From contig QNDV01000217.1 in the NCBI GenBank assembly GCA_003646045.1, forward strand, positions 1 through 5,188: a DNA stretch of 5,188 nucleotides. The letters run 5' to 3'. The translations under genes and the position numbers were made by a program. Source of the stretch: a bacterium. Its GTDB lineage: Bacteria; Krumholzibacteriota; Krumholzibacteria; LZORAL124-64-63. Of the stretch, positions 1 to 5,188 are shown in pieces. The notes beneath the pieces are model-generated. The model saw only the letters and a program-made list of their open reading frames with translations. It was not told the origin of the DNA and searched no databases. Positions within the stretch are counted from its first letter, which is position 1. Each line of letters starts with the position of its first letter.

Positions 1-6
1 ATAATC

Positions 7-12
7 GGAGGG
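7..12 (+). promoter_or_regulatory. Ribosome binding site of the HNH gene
   Basis: GGAGGG lies five bases before the ATG at 18. This strong Shine-Dalgarno match fixes the start although the window begins just upstream. No promoter can be judged because only 17 bases of leader are present. Confidence 0.75.
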
Positions 13-17
13 CAATC

Positions 18-1037
18 ATGCCTGCAGTTCCCTATTCCGCGCACCAGTCCGCCTCTGAAGTCCACGCCTCTCTTCGCTCGTCACTGGCCGCCTTGGATGA
101 GGCACGGCAGTGTGCCGTGCTGTGGTTCTCGGAGGTCATGCGGCGGCGGCTCTATCGCGGGTTGGGGTATTCGTCCATGAATCAGTATGCGATGCAGGAG
201 TTGGGGTTTTCCAAGACACGGACCGGGGATTTCATGCGCTTGGCGCAGAAGCTCGAGGAATTGCCGGCGGTGCGCGAAGCGGTGGCATCCGGCGAACTGG
301 GCTACACGAAAGCGCGTGAGATCGTCACGGTGGCCACGGTCGATACCCAGGGGCCGTGGCTGGAAGCAGCTCGGGGCAGCCGCGCCGATTTGACACACGA
401 AGTGAAGCGAGCCAGGCGGGCGGCGCAAACGGATCCGGCCCAGGTGGAGCTGTTGCCTGCCAAGCCGACGGTGGTCGCACCCCGTGAACTGCCTGTCCGC
501 CTGCAGGTGGACTTGACTCCCGAGCAGGAAGCCCGCCGCCTCGCCCTGGTCGAGCGCCTCCACAAACTAGGGGGGATCCCCACCAATCGCGCCGAACTGA
601 TGCTCGAAGCGCTGGCCGCCCTGGTCGAGTCGAAAGAGGCCCCCCGGGGGGCCCTGGCTGCGGGACCGTCAGTCATGATCCATGTCCACGAAGAGGCAGC
701 CACCGGTGTGATGACGGTCCAAACCGACAATGGCGAACGCGAGATCAGCCAAGCCGAGGCAGACCGGCTGCGCTGCGACGCAGTCATCTGCAGGCCGGGT
801 GAGCGCAACAAGGCCACTATACGCCCGGCCATCCGCCGCGAAGTACTGGCCCGCGACCATCACCAGTGCCAATCCCCCGGCTGCAAACGCACCCGCTTCC
901 TGGAAGTCCACCACATCCGCCATCGCCACAATGGCGGCGCCAACCATCCCGATAACCTCACTACCCTGTGTTCAGCCTGCCATCGGCTGTGGCACCAGCG
1001 GAGGTACGAAGCAGCCGGGCAGAAGGTCACACCCTGA
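18..1037 (+). CDS. HNH endonuclease with helical, HTH-like N-terminal half
   Basis: Predicted 339-residue DNA endonuclease of the HNH / zinc-ribbon type. The C-terminal domain (about 268-328) shows Cys284 and Cys289 (CX4C), then the His298-His299 pair, Asn313, Cys318 and Cys321 (CXXC), His322 and His326. This is the order expected for two zinc-binding Cys pairs around a beta-beta-alpha metal active site. The N-terminal half (about 20-135) is helical. It contains a GYSSMNQYAMQELGFSKTRT stretch (50-69) resembling a helix-turn-helix and reminiscent of the DUF222-like regions often fused to HNH domains. Residues about 135-160 and 204-218 look like linkers. The ATG is preceded by GGAGGG at 7-12 with 5-base spacing, so the start is well supported. 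No signal peptide is visible, so it is cytoplasmic. The biological target is unknown. No restriction-modification, phage or toxin partner is visible; only 17 bases upstream can be seen. All eight TTG leucine codons lie in the first 166 codons, which hints at a mosaic origin. Confidence 0.9.
   Translation: MPAVPYSAHQSASEVHASLRSSLAALDEARQCAVLWFSEVMRRRLYRGLGYSSMNQYAMQELGFSKTRTGDFMRLAQKLEELPAVREAVASGELGYTKAREIVTVATVDTQGPWLEAARGSRADLTHEVKRARRAAQTDPAQVELLPAKPTVVAPRELPVRLQVDLTPEQEARRLALVERLHKLGGIPTNRAELMLEALAALVESKEAPRGALAAGPSVMIHVHEEAATGVMTVQTDNGEREISQAEADRLRCDAVICRPGERNKATIRPAIRREVLARDHHQCQSPGCKRTRFLEVHHIRHRHNGGANHPDNLTTLCSACHRLWHQRRYEAAGQKVTP
102..120 (+). repeat. 8-bp inverted repeat with 3-base loop
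   Basis: GCACGGCA and TGCCGTGC are perfect reverse complements separated by GTG, about 85 bases into the HNH coding region (codons 29-35). As RNA this would form a stable short hairpin near the start of the message. A role in limiting HNH expression is speculation. Confidence 0.5.
638..653. repeat. 16-bp perfect GC-only palindrome
   Basis: GGCCCCCCGGGGGGCC reads identically on both strands. It lies inside the HNH gene, where codons 207-212 encode Glu-Ala-Pro-Arg-Gly-Ala, probably an interdomain linker. It has no flanking T-run, so it is not a terminator. It may simply be chance in GC-rich sequence. Confidence 0.6.
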
Positions 1038-1048
1038 CCCGACGCCCT

Positions 1049-1083
1049 CATTTTCTCGCAAATTCGCACGATTAGAGTTATCT
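1049..1083 (+). promoter_or_regulatory. AT-rich pocket, candidate promoter region
   Basis: The 70-base gap between the HNH stop (1035-1037) and the deacetylase start holds a stretch with 22 A/T in 35 bases, clearly richer than the surrounding GC-rich coding sequence. It includes TTTTCT at 1051-1056 and AGAGTTATCT at 1074-1083. No clean -35/-10 pair at standard spacing can be read, so only the region is proposed. It is the only non-coding stretch ahead of the three closely packed downstream genes. No terminator for the HNH gene is evident here, so read-through from upstream is also possible. Confidence 0.25.
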
Positions 1084-1095
1084 TCGCCGGCAACC

Positions 1096-1106
1096 GGGAG
1101 GGAGGA
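1096..1106 (+). promoter_or_regulatory. Ribosome binding site deciding the deacetylase start
   Basis: GGGAGGGAGGA directly precedes the ATG at 1108. The GGAGGG core at 1097-1102 leaves five bases of spacing. The reading frame stays open upstream for 126 more codons through the HNH gene, so this site is what picks 1108 as the true start. The hydrophobic leader that begins there agrees. Confidence 0.8.
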
Positions 1107-1107
1107 T

Positions 1108-2166
1108 ATGGGCTATTTTCTGCTTACAATCTGGCTGGCGGCGGCTGCCGCGGGAGACGTGGTGCCTGACCACGCGGTGATACTGCTGTACCACCACGTG
1201 GCCGAGGATACGCCGGTCTCCACCACCACCTCGCCGGCGCTGTTCCACGAGCAGATGGACTGGTTGGCGGGCAACGACTACCAGGTACTGCCCCTGCCGG
1301 CCGTCGTGGACAGCCTGCGGCGCGGACACTCCCTGCCCGACCGCACCGTGGCCCTGACCTTCGACGATGGCTACATTTCGGTTTATACTGAGGCTTTCCC
1401 GCATTTACGGGTTCGGGGATGGCCTTTCACGGTGTTCGTATGCCCCGAGGCCATCGACCAGGGCCGTGGTCCGGTACTGAACTGGGACCAGTTGCGGGAG
1501 ATGGCGGCGGCCGGGGCCACGGTGGCCAACCACGGGCTGCGTCATGACCATTTGCAGCGGCGGCGTTCCGGCGAGGATACAGCGTCCTGGCGCGCCAGAA
1601 TGCGTACCGAGTTGCTGGATGCCCAGGCCCGCATCGAAAAGGAAATCGGCAGCGCCAGCGGGGTCTTTGCCTATCCCTACGGTGAGTTCGATCCCGACCT
1701 GCGGGCGTTGGTGATAGAGATGGGCTGGGCCGGTTTCGGCCAGCAGTCCGGCCCCGCGGGGGCCCATGCGGATCTGGCGGTGTTGCCGCGATTTCCCATG
1801 ACCGGTACCTATGGCGCCATGAATGTCTTCCCGGAGAAGGTGCGCAGTCTGCCCTTGCCGGTGCTGGAGGCACTGCCCGTGGACCCGCGGATAGCAGCTG
1901 GTGACACGGCCGCGCGACGGCCGGTGCTGGATCTGCGGCTGACCGGCACGGCGGACGATTGGCCCACGATCACGATCTATGTCAGCGGACAGGACGCCAC
2001 CACGTTTACGTGGAGCGAGCCGGACGTGGCCCGCCTGCGGATCCAGCCGGCGGCAACCCTGCCCCGGGGACGCAGCCGTGCCAACATAACCGCACCATCG
2101 GCCTGGCCCGGGCGCTGGTACTGGTTCAGTCATACGTGGATCGTGGGCGAGGAGCACAGGTATTGA
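1108..2166 (+). CDS. Exported polysaccharide deacetylase (CE4 / NodB homology)
   Basis: Predicted 352-residue metal-dependent deacetylase that would remove N-acetyl groups from GlcNAc-type glycans. Residues 1-15 form a short hydrophobic leader (MGYFLLTIWLAAAAA) with a possible cleavage after Ala15. It lacks basic N-terminal residues, so the export signal is plausible but not textbook. CE4 signatures follow in order: YHHV (28-31); TFDDGY (84-89), where Asp86 is the expected base and Asp87 a metal ligand; NHGLRH (141-146), where His142 and His146 are the other metal ligands; FAYPYGEFD (187-195); and the Arg of LPRFPM (226-231). The catalytic set looks complete. The domain resembles the PgaB/IcaB-like branch, but I cannot assign a substrate. 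Residues about 270-352 form an extra, probably beta-rich C-terminal domain ending in an aromatic GRWYWFSHTWIV stretch. The stop is one base before the next start, which suggests translational coupling with the glucosaminidase gene. Peptidoglycan and exopolysaccharide are both possible substrates. Confidence 0.92.
   Translation: MGYFLLTIWLAAAAAGDVVPDHAVILLYHHVAEDTPVSTTTSPALFHEQMDWLAGNDYQVLPLPAVVDSLRRGHSLPDRTVALTFDDGYISVYTEAFPHLRVRGWPFTVFVCPEAIDQGRGPVLNWDQLREMAAAGATVANHGLRHDHLQRRRSGEDTASWRARMRTELLDAQARIEKEIGSASGVFAYPYGEFDPDLRALVIEMGWAGFGQQSGPAGAHADLAVLPRFPMTGTYGAMNVFPEKVRSLPLPVLEALPVDPRIAAGDTAARRPVLDLRLTGTADDWPTITIYVSGQDATTFTWSEPDVARLRIQPAATLPRGRSRANITAPSAWPGRWYWFSHTWIVGEEHRY
2149..2160 (+). 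promoter_or_regulatory. Ribosome binding region of the Bax-like gene
   Basis: GAGGAG (2149-2154) and AGG (2158-2160) lie within the last codons of the deacetylase, 13 and 7 bases before the ATG at 2168. The better match is rather far from the start and the nearer one is short. Initiation may therefore depend on ribosomes finishing the deacetylase one base upstream. Confidence 0.5.
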
Positions 2167-2167
2167 A

Positions 2168-3106
2168 ATGAAGCGCACTCCACGGCATGCCCTGATCATC
2201 CTGCCCCTCTGCAGCCTGCTGCTGGGAGTGGCCGACCGTCTGGGAGCAGTGGCGGACGGGAGTGATTCAGGCCAGGAGACCTTCGTCCATCAGCCGGATC
2301 GTCTGATCCGTGAGGCCCGGGCCGCGGTGGCCCTGCCCCACAATCGGGTCTATGCGCGGCAGCCCCATCCCGCATGGTTGCGCGGCACGATGATGCGTCC
2401 TCCGCGCAACAGCGACATCCTGCCCGAGTTTGGCCATATCGGCAACGTCCAGCAGAAGAAGGAGAGCTTCTTCGCCTTCATGTTGCCCTTGGTCCAGGCC
2501 GAGAATCGCCGCCTGACCGATCTGCGGCAGCGGCTGGCCTACATCAAGGATCACGTGCGCTGGGGAAAGGAACTGGAGGCGGCGGATCGGGCCTGGCTGG
2601 CCGCGGTGACCGCCGAATTCCGACTGACGGACCTGCCCTGGGACAGTGACACCCTCTGGATTACGCTGATGCGGCGGGTCGATACCCTGCCCGAGCACCT
2701 GGTCCTGGTCCAGGCGGCCAACGAATCGGCTTGGGGAACGTCGCGGTTCGCCCGGGAGGGCAACAACCTGTTCGGCCAGTGGTGCTTCTCGGCGGGCTGT
2801 GGCATCGTGCCGGATGCACGACCCGACGGGGCTACCTACGAGGTGGCCCGTTTCCGGTCGGTATCAGCTTCGGTGGGCAGCTACATGCGCAACCTGAATA
2901 CCGGTCGCAGCTACCGGCGCCTGCGCGAGATCAGGGCCGGCCAGCGGGCCGAGGGACAGGATCCCGACGCCGTGTCCCTGTCCGTGGGGCTGATCCACTA
3001 CTCGGAGCGTGGTCAGGATTACGTGGAAGATATCCAGTCCATGCTGCGTACCAATGCCACGGTCATCGAAGAGGTGCGGGACCGCTCGCAGCTCACGTCA
3101 TCCTGA
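2168..3106 (+). CDS. bax: Bax-like exported N-acetylglucosaminidase
   Basis: Predicted 312-residue glucosaminidase-domain protein (family PF01832) of the Bax type. Such enzymes cleave beta-1,4 linkages next to GlcNAc in peptidoglycan. The N-terminus is a classical signal peptide: basic residues (MKRTPRH), a hydrophobic core (about 8-22) and a likely cleavage after Ala-Val-Ala at 27-29. The catalytic domain covers about 160-295. It contains LVQAANESAWGTSRFA (180-195), in which Glu186 is the expected catalytic acid, then REGNNLFGQWC (196-206) and a second cysteine at 211. That Cys pair could form a disulfide in the periplasm. RSVSASVGSYMRNLNT (230-245) and YVEDIQSML (285-293) fit the rest of the fold. 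It is somewhat longer than E. coli Bax (about 274 residues from memory), with the extra length before the domain. It follows the deacetylase by one base and precedes metH by nine. Its TGA is in the same frame as metH. Confidence 0.91.
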   Translation: MKRTPRHALIILPLCSLLLGVADRLGAVADGSDSGQETFVHQPDRLIREARAAVALPHNRVYARQPHPAWLRGTMMRPPRNSDILPEFGHIGNVQQKKESFFAFMLPLVQAENRRLTDLRQRLAYIKDHVRWGKELEAADRAWLAAVTAEFRLTDLPWDSDTLWITLMRRVDTLPEHLVLVQAANESAWGTSRFAREGNNLFGQWCFSAGCGIVPDARPDGATYEVARFRSVSASVGSYMRNLNTGRSYRRLREIRAGQRAEGQDPDAVSLSVGLIHYSERGQDYVEDIQSMLRTNATVIEEVRDRSQLTSS

Positions 3107-3112
3107 GAGAAG
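3105..3112 (+). promoter_or_regulatory. Weak ribosome binding site of metH
   Basis: GAGAGAAG overlaps the Bax-like stop codon and ends three bases before the ATG at 3116. It is only a partial Shine-Dalgarno match. The codons between the in-frame TGA (3104-3106) and the ATG are GAG, AAG and ACC, so no earlier start is possible. The nine-base gap leaves no room for a riboswitch between the genes. Confidence 0.5.
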
Positions 3113-3115
3113 ACC

Positions 3116-5188
3116 ATGAAGCGTCTGACCCATAACCGGCTCGGTGAGCTGGCCAGCCGGCGTATTCTCGTGCTGGACGGGGCCATGGGGACCATGATCC
3201 AGACCCACGGTCTGGACGAAGCCGCCTTCCGCGGCGAATTGCTGGCGGACCATCCGCAGGACCTGCAGGGCAACAATGACCTGCTGTGCCTGACCCGGCC
3301 CGACGTGATCAGCGGCATCCACGAAGCCTACCTGGCCGCAGGCGCCGACATCATCACCACCAACACCTTCAACGGGACGTCGGTCAGCCAGTCCGACTAT
3401 GGCACCGCCCACCTGGTGCGGGACATCAACGTGGCGGCGGCGCGGCTGGCCCGCGAAGCGGCCGACAAGTTCACGCAGCAGGATCCTGATCGCCCACGCT
3501 TCGTGGCGGGTTCCCTGGCGCCCACCAATCGGACCTGCTCCCTCTCGCCGGACGTGAGCGACCCGGCCCAGCGGAACATCACCTTCGGCGATCTGGTGAC
3601 CGCCTACGGCGAGGAAGCCGAAGCGTTGCTGGACGGCGGTGTGGACATCCTCATGGTCGAGACCATCTTCGACCCCCTGAACGCCAAGGCAGCTGTCTTT
3701 GCCTTGCGGGAGGTGCTGCGGCGCAGATCGCTACCGGACTTTCCGGTGTGGATCTCCGGCACCATCACCGACGCCAGCGGACGCACCCTCACCGGCCAGA
3801 CGCCCGAGGCCTTCTGGATCTCCCTGCGCCATGCCGAACCCACTGTCTTCGGGTTGAATTGCGCCCTGGGCGCCACAGCCATGCGGCCCTTCGTGGAAGA
3901 GGTGTCCGCGGTGGCCGACACCCTGGTCTCCGCCCATCCCAACGCGGGTCTACCCAACGAGTTGGGCGGATACGACGAGACGCCGGACCAGACCGCCGCC
4001 ATTCTGGGGGAGTTCGCCGAGGCAGGGCTCGTGAACATCGTGGGTGGTTGTTGCGGCACGGGCCCGGATCACATCGCGGCCATTGCCCGGGCGGTGGCCG
4101 ACATACCACCGCGTCAGGTGCCCCAAAGACCGGCGCGCGTGACCAGCCTGGCGGGACTCGAGCCGCTGCACATCGATGACGACAGCCTGTTCGTGAACAT
4201 CGGCGAGCGCACCAACGTGGCGGGCAGTCGGCGTTTCGCCCGCCTGATCCGCGAGGACCGCATCGAGGAGGCCCTTGAGGTGGGACGGCGGCAGGTGCGG
4301 GGCGGTGCCCAGATCGTGGACGTCAACATGGACGACGCCATGCTGGACGCGCCACAGGCCATGACCACCTTCCTGAACGTGCTGGCCGGCGATCCCGAGA
4401 TCGCCCGGGTGCCGGTGATGATCGACTCCAGCGATTGGGCGGTTCTCGAGGCGGGGTTGCGATGCCTCCAGGGCAAGGGCGTGGTCAACAGTATCAGTCT
4501 GAAGGACGGTGAGGACGAGTTCCGTCGCCGTGCCCGGCTGGTGCGGCGCTACGGTGCCGCCGCCGTGATCATGGCCTTCGACGAGCAGGGCCAGGCCGAC
4601 ACCCTTGAACGCCGGCAGGCGGTCATTACCCGCGCCTGGCGCATCCTGGTGGACCAGGAGGACTGGGACCCGTCGGATATCATCTTCGACCCCAACGTTT
4701 TTGCCGTGGCCACCGGGTTGCCAGAACACGCCCGCTACGGCCTCGACTTCATCGAGACCTGCCGCTTCATCAAGGAGAACATGCCCGGGGCGCGGATCTC
4801 CGGTGGCATCAGCAATCTCAGCTTCTCGTTCCGGGGCAACGACACGGTGCGCGAGGCCATGCATGCGGCCTTCCTGTACCGCGCCATCGTTGCCGGACTG
4901 GATATGGGGATCGTCAACGCGGGCCAGTTGGCCGTGTACGCCGAGGTCGAGCCGGGTCTGCTTGAAGCGGTGGAGGACGTGATCCTGGACCGACGGGACG
5001 ACGCTACCGAGCGTCTGACCGCTCTGGCTCTGGCCACCGCCGGGAGCAAGGCGGTCCAGGAGGAAGACCTGTCCTGGCGCGAACAGCCGGTGGCGGCGCG
5101 CCTGGCCCACGCCCTGGTCACGGGGGATCCGGCCTTCGTCGAGGCAGATACCCTTGAAGCACTGCAGGAAGCGGCCGGGCCCCTGGAG
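3116..5188 (+). CDS. metH: Cobalamin-dependent methionine synthase, 5' part (runs off window)
   Basis: First 691 residues of MetH, which transfers the methyl group of 5-methyltetrahydrofolate through cobalamin to homocysteine to make methionine in the cytosol. The frame is open to the last base. E. coli MetH has 1227 residues, so roughly 540 should lie beyond the window. The homocysteine domain (about 5-330) starts with [10 protein letters not shown] (20-29) and carries the zinc ligands Cys249 (GLNCALG), Cys312 and Cys313 (GGCCGT). The methylfolate (pterin-binding) domain (about 357-615) shows [16 protein letters not shown] (359-374), MIDSS (435-439), [11 protein letters not shown] (453-463), [11 protein letters not shown] (486-496), IIFDPN (522-527) and [14 protein letters not shown] (563-576). 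From about 627 (DDATERL) the four-helix cap of the B12 module begins. The Co-coordinating DXHXXG motif and the reactivation domain are not in view. No frameshift was found. A few near-invariant positions differ from E. coli (Thr81, Ala135, Asp407-Ala408). It lies nine bases after the Bax-like gene, probably in the same transcript. Confidence 0.97.
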   Translation, partial: MKRLTHNRLGELASRRILVLDGAMGTMIQTHGLDEAAFRGELLADHPQDLQGNNDLLCLTRPDVISGIHEAYLAAGADIITTNTFNGTSVSQSDYGTAHLVRDINVAAARLAREAADKFTQQDPDRPRFVAGSLAPTNRTCSLSPDVSDPAQRNITFGDLVTAYGEEAEALLDGGVDILMVETIFDPLNAKAAVFALREVLRRRSLPDFPVWISGTITDASGRTLTGQTPEAFWISLRHAEPTVFGLNCALGATAMRPFVEEVSAVADTLVSAHPNAGLPNELGGYDETPDQTAAILGEFAEAGLVNIVGGCCGTGPDHIAAIARAVADIPPRQVPQRPARVTSLAGLEPLHIDDDSLFVNIGERTNVAGSRRFARLIREDRIEEALEVGRRQVRGGAQIVDVNMDDAMLDAPQAMTTFLNVLAGDPEIARVPVMIDSSDWAVLEAGLRCLQGKGVVNSISLKDGEDEFRRRARLVRRYGAAAVIMAFDEQGQADTLERRQAVITRAWRILVDQEDWDPSDIIFDPNVFAVATGLPEHARYGLDFIETCRFIKENMPGARISGGISNLSFSFRGNDTVREAMHAAFLYRAIVAGLDMGIVNAGQLAVYAEVEPGLLEAVEDVILDRRDDATERLTALALATAGSKAVQEEDLSWREQPVAARLAHALVTGDPAFVEADTLEALQEAAGPLE

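Noticed and set aside
917..937. Inverted repeat CCGCCAT / ATGGCGG inside the HNH domain
   Set aside because: It encodes part of the conserved HNH motif (Ile300 to Gly307), so codon choice in GC-rich sequence explains it. No T-run follows.
1..1037. HNH gene as part of a group II intron or insertion sequence
   Set aside because: No reverse transcriptase or maturase domain, no intron ends, and no terminal inverted repeats or target duplications are visible around the gene, although the upstream side is almost entirely outside the window.
1025..1039. Hairpin GGTCA-caccc-TGACC spanning the HNH stop as a terminator
   Set aside because: The stem is only five base pairs and the nearest T-run begins 11 bases later, so it does not qualify as an intrinsic terminator.
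730..1107. Upstream open extension of the deacetylase frame (126 codons)
   Set aside because: It overlaps the HNH catalytic domain in another frame, encodes low-complexity Pro/Ala/Ser/Thr-rich sequence, and would bury the leader. The strong ribosome site and ATG at 1108 fit better.
1405..2199. Minus-strand open frame (264 codons) opposite the deacetylase
   Set aside because: It lies fully antisense to conserved CE4 coding sequence and has Arg/Pro/Gly-rich composition with no domain, so it is a shadow.
2198..2227. Lipoprotein signal in the Bax-like protein (Cys15)
   Set aside because: The residues before the cysteine are Leu-Pro-Leu, which do not fit a lipobox. A normal signal peptidase I site after Ala29 fits better.
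3107..3115. Cobalamin or SAM riboswitch ahead of metH
   Set aside because: Only nine non-coding bases are present, and I recognised no B12-box-like element in the preceding coding sequence.
3950..5110. Long minus-strand open frame (386 codons) opposite metH
   Set aside because: It is antisense to a strongly conserved metH sequence, its translation shows no recognisable domain, and long antisense frames are expected in GC-rich genes.

Overview
The window looks like a GC-rich chromosomal segment of a proteobacterium, most likely a gammaproteobacterium. The reasons are a Bax-type glucosaminidase with an N-terminal export signal, a cobalamin-dependent MetH very close to the E. coli protein, and strong Shine-Dalgarno sites. 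I cannot name the genus. All four genes are on the + strand, and the minus-strand open frames are shadows of them.

Region 1 (1-1037) holds a complete HNH-type endonuclease gene. Its protein has a helical N-terminal half with a helix-turn-helix-like stretch and a C-terminal zinc-ribbon HNH nuclease domain. It is probably an accessory gene. Its two halves use leucine codons differently.

Region 2 (1038-1107) is a 70-base gap with a locally AT-rich stretch. It is the only evident place for a promoter of the genes that follow.

Region 3 (1108-3106) holds two tightly packed genes for exported envelope enzymes. The first is a CE4 polysaccharide deacetylase with an extra C-terminal domain. One base after its stop comes a Bax-like N-acetylglucosaminidase. 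They probably act on GlcNAc-containing glycans, either peptidoglycan or an exopolysaccharide, in or beyond the periplasm.

Region 4 (3116-5188) is the 5' 691 codons of metH (cobalamin-dependent methionine synthase), cut by the window end inside the four-helix cap of the B12 module. It starts 9 bases after the Bax-like gene, with no room for a cobalamin or SAM riboswitch. It therefore appears to be co-transcribed with the two envelope genes unless a promoter lies inside them.

I see no CRISPR array, tRNA, rRNA, insertion sequence or convincing terminator. I did not find a clear undescribed system. The most interesting points are the deacetylase-glucosaminidase pair, its linkage to metH, and the mosaic character of the HNH gene.
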